DNA of 64,000 nucleotides from Vibrio sp. ED004. GTDB taxonomy: Bacteria; Pseudomonadota; Gammaproteobacteria; Enterobacterales; Vibrionaceae. The stretch covers positions 3,791,890 to 3,855,889 of the forward strand of contig NZ_CP066149.1 in NCBI RefSeq assembly GCF_023206395.1, written 5' to 3'. Shown in pieces: positions 8,268 through 16,271 of this stretch. The translations under genes and the position numbers were made by a program. The notes under the pieces were generated by a model. The model was not told where the DNA came from. It saw nothing but the letters and a program-made list of their open reading frames with translations, and ran no database searches. How positions within the stretch are numbered: the first letter of the stretch is position 1; every line of letters begins with the position of its first letter.

Positions 8268-8870
8268 ATGTTGCCTAAACTTTATAAGTTCAGATCGCTC
8301 CACGATAGAAATATACAGTCGATATCTGAGTGCTCGTTATGGTTTGATTACGCTAAAACCTTTAATAACCCGTTTGAATTCAACCTCCTGCGCGACACAA
8401 AACTTCAGAATAATTTCAAGGTTATGTGCTTCTCTCAATCGAATAACCACCCAATACTTTGGTCGCAATACGGCGACAACTTTAAAGGTATGTGTATCGA
8501 GTATGACCTCAATCACTATAACGGAGATCTGAACCTCAACTGCTTTAAGGTCCAATATGAAGACGACCCAAGCATATTCAGCTTAGCATCATTAAGTGAG
8601 TCAAGAACTGCAAAACTGGGTACGGACATCTTCAAAGTTAAACATTCGAACTGGTGTTACGAAAAGGAGTTTCGTTGGGTGTTACCCGATGAAGAGATCA
8701 CCGGAAACAAGTTGTATCTAAATAAAGAGTGTTTAAGCGCAGTTATCCTTTCTGAGCACGCCCCTGCAGACAGAAAGCTCAAGGTCCTGATGACATGTCA
8801 AAGCCTTGGAATCCCCGTTAAACAGGCTGTAGCCAAGCAAGATTCATGTACGTTCGAAGTCCTCAGTTAG
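8268..8870 (+). CDS. DUF2971 family protein
   Basis: 200 residues from the ATG at 8268, which has AGGTG (8257-8261) at good spacing; an in-frame GTG at 8259 overlaps that Shine-Dalgarno and is rejected. Family signatures: LYKFRSL at the N-terminus, FNNPFEF (about 32-38), CFSQSNNHPILWSQYGD (54-70) followed by GMCIEYD, and YEKEFRWV in the second half. DUF2971 proteins are soluble, of unknown biochemical role, and common in accessory regions and near defence genes. The gene is monocistronic between two terminators. No catalytic claim can be made. Confidence 0.75.
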   Translation: MLPKLYKFRSLHDRNIQSISECSLWFDYAKTFNNPFEFNLLRDTKLQNNFKVMCFSQSNNHPILWSQYGDNFKGMCIEYDLNHYNGDLNLNCFKVQYEDDPSIFSLASLSESRTAKLGTDIFKVKHSNWCYEKEFRWVLPDEEITGNKLYLNKECLSAVILSEHAPADRKLKVLMTCQSLGIPVKQAVAKQDSCTFEVLS

Positions 8871-8914
8871 ACTTAATCTATGTAATTCAGAGCACTAGAA
8901 AGTGACAGTGCAAC

Positions 8915-8949
8915 AAAAGAGAGCCACACTTTCAATGCGGCTCTCTTAA
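8915..8949. terminator. Bidirectional terminator between convergent genes
   Basis: AAGAGAGCC (8917-8925), 13-nt loop, GGCTCTCTT (8939-8947), with A and T tracts on either side. It serves the DUF2971 gene on plus and the HDOD gene on minus. Confidence 0.7.
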
Positions 8950-10170
8950 CTACATAGTATTCGTCAACTTTCCCAACACTCGATCTTGCATTTTTTCGAT
9001 CGTTGCCAAAGACATTTGAACGGTAGAAAACCAGTAAGGCCGGTGCTTAACGTTAAATAATTCGCTGTTATCTAAAGCTTCGAAAATAGAGAACTTTCTT
9101 CCCTGGGCCAAAGCCGCACCATAGATTGTTCTCTCAAGTACAGGAATGTCATTCACTTCCTCAAGAAGTGCCCTCTTAATAAATTGATTACTTGGGCTCC
9201 AATCTATGAATTCAACGAGCTTCTTAAGTAGTTTAAGTTCTAACTGCTCTACCATGGACTCAAGAAACTGAGTGTTGGGAAGAATTTCAGTACAAGCATA
9301 ATATTCATCATGCTTGTCACTTGCATCTCGGTACCCGATCATGGTTTTCACCAGTGCATCTTCAAACGTCGAAGAAAAATGGTTACAAATCAAAAATAAA
9401 GGTAGAACTCTCAAGACACCAAGCAGAATCCCTACATTGGGTTCTTTAACCGATGTTTCTTGAAGACGAATTCGTGTTGCATTGGAGGTAACGACTAAGT
9501 GTTGCCACACCTTTGGCGTGATGTGTTTGATGTTGCCATCGTTCCACTTAATCAATTGCTGGCTCATTAACAGAGGGAATAATAAGCGACAATTCTCAAT
9601 GCCAATTTGGCGTGCTGCCACTTTAGGATCGAGAATAACTTTAGACTTCTTGCCGTACTTTTCAGTAAACTCACGGTTAGAAACAAACTCGATTAAACTT
9701 GAGCTCAGCGGTCTACTTTTCGCTGATATTTCATGGAGTTTAGAAAAGTTTAAAGACGGTGAATAGGCAACACTAGCGAACTGATTGTAGTCTGGTAATT
9801 CTGAAAACAATGAACTGATTAAGGTTCCTTGCAGCTTTTCTAACATTAATGCCGATGCCGCATCGCTGACATCGTCAATCACATATCGCAATGTCTGTTG
9901 TTTAGCTGCCACCTTCTCGCGACGTGCATTCACTCGGTCTTGTTCGCAACGTAATAAAATACGTTGATTATGAGAAATACGGTCGGCTTCATCGAAAATA
10001 ACACTATCACAATATCTATTTTCTAAACTTAGCAGCGTATCAACCGTAGATTGCTCAAGCTTATATTGAGGTGATATTAACCACTTTGTAAAACGAGCCT
10101 CGACGTTGATCGAAACTTTCCTAGAGATTTCTATGACTTCAGGGGAATAACTTTTATTTGCTAACAACAA
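8950..10170 (-). CDS. Divergent HDOD-domain protein
   Basis: 406 residues from a TTG at 10170, with AAGGA 9 nt upstream. The middle and C-terminal parts look like an HDOD domain: LFSELPDYNQFA near residue 120, LIEFVSN...VILDPKVAARQIGIENCRLLFPLL, then TPKVWQHLVVTSNATRI. HDOD proteins are non-catalytic HD relatives used in signalling in Vibrio. The N-terminal 110 residues are charged and helical with no known domain. An alternative start, ATG at 10221 followed by PTKESLGQRKVTVV, is out of frame by one base, so a frameshift near 10155-10175 is possible. Signalling partners are not evident from neighbours. Confidence 0.6.
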   Translation of the reverse strand: MLLANKSYSPEVIEISRKVSINVEARFTKWLISPQYKLEQSTVDTLLSLENRYCDSVIFDEADRISHNQRILLRCEQDRVNARREKVAAKQQTLRYVIDDVSDAASALMLEKLQGTLISSLFSELPDYNQFASVAYSPSLNFSKLHEISAKSRPLSSSLIEFVSNREFTEKYGKKSKVILDPKVAARQIGIENCRLLFPLLMSQQLIKWNDGNIKHITPKVWQHLVVTSNATRIRLQETSVKEPNVGILLGVLRVLPLFLICNHFSSTFEDALVKTMIGYRDASDKHDEYYACTEILPNTQFLESMVEQLELKLLKKLVEFIDWSPSNQFIKRALLEEVNDIPVLERTIYGAALAQGRKFSIFEALDNSELFNVKHRPYWFSTVQMSLATIEKMQDRVLGKLTNTM

Positions 10171-10314
10171 CCGTGACTTTCCTTTGCCCTAAGCTTTCTT
10201 TTGTCGGCATATCCTGCCTTGATAATAAAACTAATATTAATAGAAATTAGAGATTGGTTCACGAAATTGTTTCAAGAAAATTAAGGATATTTAGTTATAG
10301 TGCATCATATTTGG

Positions 10315-10629
10315 CTAACCTGAAACTTGAATTCGAATGTATTTCTCTGGAAAGCTGTATTTGAACTTTTTGTTCTTTGGTAAGTACTTCTTTGCCTGTT
10401 TGCAGACTTTGCTATCTCCCGATGTCCTCACGTTTTTGATTCTTGCATAGCCCTTAGAGTGCTTCATCTCAATCATAAGGTCACAATAACCATTCATATC
10501 AACATGACTCTTATTTAGCCCTTTGATGACGGTGGTTTTGATCTTCTTTGCAACAGGATTAATCAATGAATCGTCGGACAATGCGGCGGTTGGGGATAAA
10601 AAATACAACAAGAATACGAGATATCTCAT
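10315..10629 (-). CDS. Secreted stand-alone TolA domain-III-like protein
   Basis: 104 residues with a signal peptide (MRYLVFLLYFLSPTAALS). The mature part follows the TolA C-terminal domain pattern: VAKKIKTTVI helix, then C-D-L-M-I-E-M, a G-turn, I-K-N-V, GDSKVCKQA, and a final strand. The two cysteines sit where TolA has its disulfide, and GDxxxCxxA matches the TolA GDPALCQAA segment. There is no TolA transmembrane helix or long helical linker, so it would be free in the periplasm. Filamentous phage pIII proteins bind TolA domain III, and a filamentous prophage lies 4 kb away, which makes a decoy or immunity role conceivable; that is inference. Cotranscription with DUF3634 and matP (105 bp upstream) is possible. 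Confidence 0.62.
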   Translation of the reverse strand: MRYLVFLLYFLSPTAALSDDSLINPVAKKIKTTVIKGLNKSHVDMNGYCDLMIEMKHSKGYARIKNVRTSGDSKVCKQAKKYLPKNKKFKYSFPEKYIRIQVSG

Positions 10630-10734
10630 ACTGTTCTCTCTTAATCAAAGTTAAGAACAGTATGCTGGAGTTTAAGGTAGGTTAGGAATGAGCTTTGTAT
10701 GACAGTTTACTACGTAAGACGTATTAAGAAGCAA

Positions 10735-11043
10735 TTACGCCTTCTTTGAACCTTTAGATTTAAAGCCATTATGCGGGAATACATTGCGAATCCGCTGTTG
10801 AACGCTTTTTGGTACGTCTTTAGTAAATTTAAGGTTGTAACCTGAGCGCTTCGCATACACTTTTAACTCACCTTGAAAAGCATTGTTATGACCAATCTCT
10901 TGAAGGTTATGCTTAAAGCTCGGTGGTAGATGACCTTTAACTTGCTCGATCGCCCCATCGTTGAATTTGATTTTTAGTACTGGTCTATCAATTGCGACTA
11001 ACCAAAAAACCAAGGCTGCACCAATTAAGATTACGTACATCAT
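10735..11043 (-). CDS. DUF3634 family protein
   Basis: 102 residues with an N-terminal hydrophobic segment (VILIGAALVFWLVAI) that should anchor it in the inner membrane. The remainder is basic: PVLKIKFNDGAIEQVKG, LPPSFKHNLQEIG and a Lys-rich tail. The pattern fits the Vibrio/Shewanella DUF3634 family, function unknown. It starts 23 bp after the matP stop codon on the same strand, so it is almost certainly in the matP operon. Confidence 0.7.
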   Translation of the reverse strand: MMYVILIGAALVFWLVAIDRPVLKIKFNDGAIEQVKGHLPPSFKHNLQEIGHNNAFQGELKVYAKRSGYNLKFTKDVPKSVQQRIRNVFPHNGFKSKGSKKA

Positions 11044-11066
11044 AATGTCACCATTACAGTCTATGA

Positions 11067-11522
11067 TTATTTATCGTCAGAAAGGAGTTTACTCAGGTCT
11101 TCTTTGAGGCTGGTCACTGTTTTGCTAGCTTGTTCACTGCGAGATGCTTCGCTAACCAAGTACTCGATGGCATCAGATAGCGTACAACCCAACTCGTTCG
11201 CTCTTTGGGAAAGTTTTTCCCATACACGATAATCAAGGTCGATTGATTTCTTCTTAGTGTGAACTTGTTCAGCATTGAAGTGACGCTTACGCTTGGCTCT
11301 GATAGCCTGTTTAAGCTTGTTATCGAGTTCTGGGGACATGTTATTAGATATCCACTCAAGAACGCCTGTCGGCTGGTGTTCGAGCTTCAATAAGGCTTGG
11401 ATAGCAACATCAGCTTCACTTGAATCGATATGGCAGGTGATCGATTCACCTTCTTTCCATTTTTTGACCAGATAGTTCCATTTCCAACCACATTCCAAGT
11501 TTTCAAGTTGCTGATATTTCAT
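11067..11522 (-). CDS. matP: Macrodomain Ter protein MatP
   Basis: 151 residues, close to the 150 of E. coli MatP. The N-terminus MKYQQLENLECGWKWNYLVKK is characteristic of the family. The C-terminal ribbon-helix-helix region follows (KKKSIDLDYRVWEKLSQRA, then LSDAIEYLV). MatP binds matS sites, organises the Ter macrodomain and links it to the divisome through ZapB. Its presence about 5 kb from the dif-like site fits a terminus location, although the gene is not obliged to lie in Ter. Divergent from the Lon-like gene with a 189-bp shared promoter region. Confidence 0.95.
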   Translation of the reverse strand: MKYQQLENLECGWKWNYLVKKWKEGESITCHIDSSEADVAIQALLKLEHQPTGVLEWISNNMSPELDNKLKQAIRAKRKRHFNAEQVHTKKKSIDLDYRVWEKLSQRANELGCTLSDAIEYLVSEASRSEQASKTVTSLKEDLSKLLSDDK

Positions 11523-11711
11523 GTCTAATCTCGAGAGTTAATCCTAGTGACAGCGTAACCCATAATGGGCTATTTAACAATTATTGTCTTGAAAGAATAG
11601 ACCAAGATCATACTTATATTAGCTTAGTGATTAGTAACTACAACATAGAGCTACAAGCGAGATCGGTTTTTCTATATACTCCCTACCTCATTATCATAAT
11701 CAGAAACTTAA

Positions 11712-13364
11712 ATGACTCAAGTAGATTGGCGACATGTTACGCCTCAGTACGACGAATATAGCGCTCAATTAGAGCAATTCCCTGACATCTCGCCTTTCCC
11801 GTTTTCAGACATTCAACATAGATTCAATGACGCGCTAACGCGCTTTGTCCGCTTATCTAACATTTCGCGTGTTTTACTCGTAAACGCTCCGGACAACTCG
11901 ATCTATCGTCAAATGATTGTTGAATCTTTAGTTACGGCTTTAGATGACGACACTCTACCGGTTATAAAAACTGAGTCTTTAAATGCTGTTTCCCTGTTTG
12001 ACCAAGTTCAATCAAAAGATGGCAAAGTTATTGCGACAAAACCAGGTTTACTGGCTAGAGCCAACAATGGTTATCTGATCGTTTCAGCAAACTTGATCTT
12101 GGCGAACCCAGGAAGCTGGCTATTGCTGAAGTCTGCGCTTCTTGGTGAAGCTGTAGAGCCAATCAACAGCAACCCTGAACACCTGAATCAATCCCCGACC
12201 TTACCTCTTACCTACAACATCAAATTGATTGTGGTTGGAGACCGAGCTCAATTAGGTGACCTTGATTATCTAGACAGCGATATTCAAACGGGCTTTTGTC
12301 TATTCAGTGAGATAGAGCAAGACGTTAAAATTTCAGAAGAGACTTTAGTTCAATACCTTGGGTACCTTAAGTGGCTTCAAAAGCGTTATGACCTTCCAAA
12401 TATTACGCAGCAAGCGCTAACTGGAATTCTCACCGCTGGCGCAAGAGAGACTGAGGATCAAAGCTATATCCCACTGTGTCCAATTTGGCACAATGCGCTA
12501 CTTAATGAGGCTTTGATTGAGGCTGACAATGGTGATATCGACATCCACCATATTCAACAAGCTCAGCAGCACAAATACAACCGTGAATCATACCTCCCAG
12601 AGCGCGCCCTTGATGATATTCGAGATGGCCAAGTCATTATCGAAACTGAAGGTGAACAGGTTGGTCAAGTTAACGGTCTGACTGTTATCGATGTTCCAGG
12701 ACACCCGATATCGTATGGTGAACCTGCACGAATTTCATGTGTTATTCACTTTGGTGATGGTGATATTGCCGATGTGGAGCGAAAAGCCGAACTTGGTGGT
12801 AACCTTCATGCAAAAGGCATGATGATTATGCAAGCATTCGTCAGTAGTGCACTGAACCTTGAAGATCCCCTACCGTATGCTGCTTCAGTGGTGTTTGAAC
12901 AATCTTATTGCGAAGTCGATGGCGATAGTGCTTCTCTCGCGGAGCTGTGTTCTCTGGTGAGCGCTTTGTCTGAATACCCAATCAATCAACAGATTGCAGT
13001 AACAGGCGCAGTAGACCAATTTGGCCGTGTCCAAGCTGTTGGCGGATTAAACGAGAAGATCGAAGGCTTCTATCATGTATGTAAGCACCAAGGCTTAACT
13101 GGCGAACAAGGTGTGATCCTTCCAAGATCGAACCTTAAGCATCTTGCGTTAAAGCCTGACCTGATTGAAAGCATCAAGAATGAAGAATTTCACATTTGGT
13201 CTGTGTCTAATGTAGATGAAGCTATTCCTCTCATTATGAACAAGCCATTTAGAGACGACGAACAAGAAAGCGTTCTGAGCAAAATCGCGGAACGTATTGA
13301 AAACTTTGAAAGACATGAGCACCCTATTGGAATTGTTGGACGTATTAAAAACTGGTTTGTCTAG
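11712..13364 (+). CDS. ycbZ: Lon-like S16 protease of the YcbZ/LonH type
   Basis: 550 residues. The N-terminal two thirds resemble a degenerate AAA+ region: the expected P-loop stretch reads RVLLVNAPDNSIYRQ, with no GxxGxGK, so ATP binding is doubtful. The C-terminal S16 protease domain has the Ser-Lys dyad: S406 in DGDSASLAEL and K449 in LNEKIEGFY. GHPISYGEPARISC and LHAKGMMIM are also Lon-family features. This matches E. coli YcbZ, which also lies beside fabA. Substrates are unknown. The fabA promoter starts immediately after its stop codon. Confidence 0.88.
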   Translation: MTQVDWRHVTPQYDEYSAQLEQFPDISPFPFSDIQHRFNDALTRFVRLSNISRVLLVNAPDNSIYRQMIVESLVTALDDDTLPVIKTESLNAVSLFDQVQSKDGKVIATKPGLLARANNGYLIVSANLILANPGSWLLLKSALLGEAVEPINSNPEHLNQSPTLPLTYNIKLIVVGDRAQLGDLDYLDSDIQTGFCLFSEIEQDVKISEETLVQYLGYLKWLQKRYDLPNITQQALTGILTAGARETEDQSYIPLCPIWHNALLNEALIEADNGDIDIHHIQQAQQHKYNRESYLPERALDDIRDGQVIIETEGEQVGQVNGLTVIDVPGHPISYGEPARISCVIHFGDGDIADVERKAELGGNLHAKGMMIMQAFVSSALNLEDPLPYAASVVFEQSYCEVDGDSASLAELCSLVSALSEYPINQQIAVTGAVDQFGRVQAVGGLNEKIEGFYHVCKHQGLTGEQGVILPRSNLKHLALKPDLIESIKNEEFHIWSVSNVDEAIPLIMNKPFRDDEQESVLSKIAERIENFERHEHPIGIVGRIKNWFV

Positions 13365-13381
13365 TACTGATCGGACTTGTT
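13365..13381 (+). promoter_or_regulatory. FadR-like operator of fabA
   Basis: TACTGATCGGACTTGTT closely matches the E. coli fabA FadR site as I recall it. FadR activates fabA there, binding just upstream of the -35. Position, order and sequence are all conserved here. Confidence 0.65.
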
Positions 13382-13402
13382 TAGCGTACACCTGTTCACT
13401 AA
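13381..13402 (+). promoter_or_regulatory. FabR-like operator overlapping the fabA promoter
   Basis: A 22-bp near-perfect palindrome with core AGCGTACACCTGTTCACT. It resembles the FabR (YijC) unsaturated-fatty-acid repressor site. A -35 candidate TTGTTT (13378-13383) and -10 candidate TAATAT (13400-13405) flank it, so binding would block RNA polymerase. Confidence 0.65.
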
Positions 13403-13434
13403 TATGCACCTATCAAAAATCGGAGTAATTGATA

Positions 13435-13950
13435 ATGCAAAACAAACGTGATTCTTACACTCGCGAAGAGCTTCTAGCATCAAGCCAAGGCGAACTATGG
13501 CCACAAGGCCCTCAACTACCAGCACCGAACATGTTGATGATGGACCGCATCACTAAAATGTCTGAAACTGAAGGTGACTACGGTAAAGGTTTAGTTCTTG
13601 CTGAGCTGGATATTACTCCTGACCTTTGGTTCTTCGACTGTCACTTCCCTGGTGACCCTGTAATGCCTGGTTGTCTAGGCCTTGATGCAATGTGGCAGCT
13701 TGTTGGCTTCTACCTTGGTTGGGTTGGCGGCGAAGGTAAAGGTCGTGCTCTAGGTGTTGGCGAAGTGAAATTCACAGGTCAAATCCTACCTACTGCGAAA
13801 AAAGTAACTTACGAGATCCACATGAAGCGTGTTGTTAACCGTCGCCTAGTAATGGGCCTTGCAGATGGTCGCGTACTGGTTGATGGCAAAGAGATCTATG
13901 TTGCTAAAGATTTGAAAGTTGGCCTTTTCCAAGATACGTCAGCATTCTAA
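13435..13950 (+). CDS. fabA: 3-hydroxydecanoyl-ACP dehydratase/isomerase FabA
   Basis: 171 residues from the ATG at 13435, which has CGGAG 9 nt upstream; an in-frame TTG at 13429 is rejected. FabA dehydrates 3-hydroxydecanoyl-ACP and isomerises trans-2- to cis-3-decenoyl-ACP, the entry to unsaturated fatty acids. The active site is intact: H70 in [12 protein letters not shown] and D84 in GLDAMWQL, the same numbering as E. coli. FadR- and FabR-like sites upstream indicate dual control by acyl-CoA and unsaturated acyl thioesters. Monocistronic, with a terminator at 13970. Confidence 0.97.
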   Translation: MQNKRDSYTREELLASSQGELWPQGPQLPAPNMLMMDRITKMSETEGDYGKGLVLAELDITPDLWFFDCHFPGDPVMPGCLGLDAMWQLVGFYLGWVGGEGKGRALGVGEVKFTGQILPTAKKVTYEIHMKRVVNRRLVMGLADGRVLVDGKEIYVAKDLKVGLFQDTSAF

Positions 13951-13969
13951 TTAAATATTAGATTTTTAA

Positions 13970-13996
13970 TAAAGCAGCCCATGGCTGCTTTATTTT
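13970..13996 (+). terminator. Terminator of fabA
   Basis: AAAGCAGCC (13971-13979), 3-nt loop, GGCTGCTTT (13983-13991) then TATTTT. Confidence 0.8.
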
Positions 13997-14163
13997 CACC
14001 TCAATATATTTAGTTATAGTGCGCTAAGATGTATTGCTACTTTAGTAATAGGATTAATATCAGTCCACCAGCTACGCCTACCTAGAGAGCTCACCAAGAG
14101 CGACTAGACCGTCTCAGGCACCATTTCGAGTCCAATCCCTTCTTGTGTCTCAGAAACTAACAA

Positions 14164-14194
14164 GGCTCCAATTGTTGCAATCAACAATGGAGCC
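14164..14194 (-). terminator. Stem-loop downstream of rmf
   Basis: GGCTCCA-TTGTTG pairs with CAACAA-TGGAGCC around a short loop, read on minus after the rmf stop. The T tract is weak (CTTGTT). Between the fabA terminator and here (13997-14163) I see nothing else. Confidence 0.5.
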
Positions 14195-14220
14195 CTGACC
14201 TTGAATTCGTTGCGCCCTAT

Positions 14221-14394
14221 CTATTTATAGAGACCTGCATTTCTATCATCTTTGGCGTCTCGCCAACCACCTAACCAATAAGACCGAGAATCCATTTGGC
14301 TATATGGGCAAGCTTCTTGCGACCTACCATTTAAACCAGCTTTGTAACCTTGAGATTGTGCTCGTTCTAGTCGATCACGCTTTTGTCTCTTCAT
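14221..14394 (-). CDS. rmf: Ribosome modulation factor Rmf
   Basis: 57 residues (55 in E. coli) from the ATG at 14394, with GAGGAC at 6-nt spacing. The sequence MKRQKRDRLERAQSQGYKAG is nearly identical to E. coli Rmf, followed by ACPYSQMDSRSYWLGGW and a basic tail. Rmf binds 70S ribosomes in stationary phase and drives 100S dimer formation. The neighbours fabA and uup are as in E. coli. Confidence 0.95.
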   Translation of the reverse strand: MKRQKRDRLERAQSQGYKAGLNGRSQEACPYSQMDSRSYWLGGWRDAKDDRNAGLYK

Positions 14395-14507
14395 AGTGCA
14401 GTCCTCATACGGGTGTTCCATTTACTAACATACAATGATTACAACTTTGCGGAGTTTTTGTGACTCCAACTTTAAGAATCGATCAATTTTTCACTTTTCT
14501 CAAGGTG

Positions 14508-14543
14508 AAAAAAAGCCCGAGTTCAGAATTGTGAACTCGGGCT
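14508..14543 (-). terminator. Strong terminator after the DUF3466 gene
   Basis: AGCCCGAGTTCA (14514-14525) and its exact complement (14532-14543) around a 6-nt loop, followed on minus by T7. A perfect 12-bp stem. Confidence 0.85.
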
Positions 14544-14555
14544 CAAGAGATAAAA

Positions 14556-16262
14556 TTATTTAAATTTTCTGCGGAACCCTAATAGGCCAAGTACAGTCAA
14601 AGTTAACCAACCTAGGCTACCGCCTTGGCGATCAACTTTCTCTGAGTCAGCACTACGAGTTTGGATATTAGCTTGAGTTGCACCTGCAATAGGTACAAGC
14701 TTAACCGCTACAACCTCTTCTACCGCGTTAGATGCGGCACCACCACAGTAAGAGTTATGTGCCGTTGTATCATACGCTTGAGTTGTTCCACCTACTGTAC
14801 ATTTGATAGCAGTAGCAGAAATAACGCCCGCATCATTGATGTCAGAAGCATCGATGATTCGGAACTTGTTGTTATCTCCAGAAACGTTACCATCATTGGT
14901 TAGATCATCTAACCACCAAGCTTTGCTCTCAAATAGAGCAATTCTTGATGCGTCAGTACCATTCGCTTGATACGGGTAAATAAAACCGCGATGTCTACGC
15001 TCACTACCATCAACCTCACGAGTGGTTTCAGCGTCAATCTGACCAACAAACTCATTGAAGTTATTCACGGCTTTTGCTTCACCACTCGAACCGCCGAAGA
15101 AGATACCACCAGACAAGTATGTAGCAGTCGGCGTTGCTGCAGATGCATCAGCCACTACAAAAATCTTGTTACCTGCACTACCACTCTCTGGCACATAACC
15201 ATTACGCTTAGAGTAACCTACAGCAAACAAGTTATCGTTGATGTCAGTCGCAACGGAGTTACTGTATCTAGCATCATCATTCGACGAACCTGAATTAACT
15301 TCAGCACCGCTAATAATTTTCGTTGTCCAAGTCGCTCCTGAAATATCTAATGAGTCACTAATAAAGACACTTGCATTCATGTCTTGTAGATCACCATTAC
15401 CATTCACTGTATCGAAACCTACGCCGTATAACTTGCCGGAGTTTGCAGCGAGACCACGCATACTTCCTTGAGCGAAGTAATCACCAGTTTGTGGGATATC
15501 ACCTTGTATCCATGTAAATTCGTGAACTTTTCCATTCTTCCAAATGGCAGCTTTAGAACTAAATGTCGTATTTGACGTATCTGTCGCAGGTTCGTCTACC
15601 GAAATACTACCGAAGTTGTATGTCACATCAGTACCGGCGTTATCAACAGTTAGAGCACCCCAGGCACGAGATTCAGAAGATGCAGTAAGGGGAACCGTTG
15701 TCACTGCATTATAACGAATATCACTGCCGTTTGATTCAATGCCGAGTGGCGATCCTGATTCATCCAGAGCAGTAATTGCAACGTTATAAGGGCTAATAGA
15801 ACTGCCATTTTCAATGAACGCTTTCGCATTCACGTAGCTTAGGTCACTTTCTTTGCTCCAAGTAGCCCATCGATTGTCTGCCCAACTTTCACAAGTAGAG
15901 TATCTCAACTCACGATAACAATAGTTTTCGAAATCGTCACGCTCTTGAATGTATTGGAACGGAGCATCCATAGCAAACGGGACTTCTTCGCGATAACCGA
16001 TACCATCAACGGCATTGCGAGTTTCACCAGCAAGTTTAAATGTACCGTCCGCACAGTTAGTCGCTGCAGAGTCAAAACACCCTAATGCAAGGTCATTCGT
16101 TCCATCGGTAGCAGCACCAGGCTGAATCGCAACACCAAATATCTCAGACGCACCTGTAATCGAAGGAGTAACTTCAATTACCTTGTAAAGCGCAGCATTC
16201 GCGTTAGTTGCAGCAAACACTAATGCTGCAACTGTTGTTAATTTAAAATTAGTACAAGTCAT
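14556..16262 (-). CDS. DUF3466 secreted protein with GlyGly-CTERM sorting signal
   Basis: 568 residues with a signal peptide (LTTVAALVFAATNANA) and mature start ALYKVIEVTP. The body is Asp/Asn/Ser/Thr-rich with beta-propeller-like repeats and Cys pairs, fitting the DUF3466 family found in Vibrio next to uup. The C-terminus QGGSLGWLTLTVLGLLGFRRKFK has the tripartite GlyGly-CTERM layout: Gly-rich motif, hydrophobic helix, basic end. Known proteins with this tail are processed by rhombosortase and reach the cell surface through type II secretion; that fate is inferred here. It starts 9 bp after the uup stop codon, so the genes are cotranscribed. Confidence 0.82.
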   Translation of the reverse strand: MTCTNFKLTTVAALVFAATNANAALYKVIEVTPSITGASEIFGVAIQPGAATDGTNDLALGCFDSAATNCADGTFKLAGETRNAVDGIGYREEVPFAMDAPFQYIQERDDFENYCYRELRYSTCESWADNRWATWSKESDLSYVNAKAFIENGSSISPYNVAITALDESGSPLGIESNGSDIRYNAVTTVPLTASSESRAWGALTVDNAGTDVTYNFGSISVDEPATDTSNTTFSSKAAIWKNGKVHEFTWIQGDIPQTGDYFAQGSMRGLAANSGKLYGVGFDTVNGNGDLQDMNASVFISDSLDISGATWTTKIISGAEVNSGSSNDDARYSNSVATDINDNLFAVGYSKRNGYVPESGSAGNKIFVVADASAATPTATYLSGGIFFGGSSGEAKAVNNFNEFVGQIDAETTREVDGSERRHRGFIYPYQANGTDASRIALFESKAWWLDDLTNDGNVSGDNNKFRIIDASDINDAGVISATAIKCTVGGTTQAYDTTAHNSYCGGAASNAVEEVVAVKLVPIAGATQANIQTRSADSEKVDRQGGSLGWLTLTVLGLLGFRRKFK

Positions 16263-16271
16263 TATTACTTC

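Noticed and set aside
8896..8913. GTGACAGTGCAAC as a MatP matS site; also GTGACCCCGTAAC near 18286
   Set aside because: Each differs from the matS consensus (GTGACRNYGTCAC) at two positions, including conserved arm bases.
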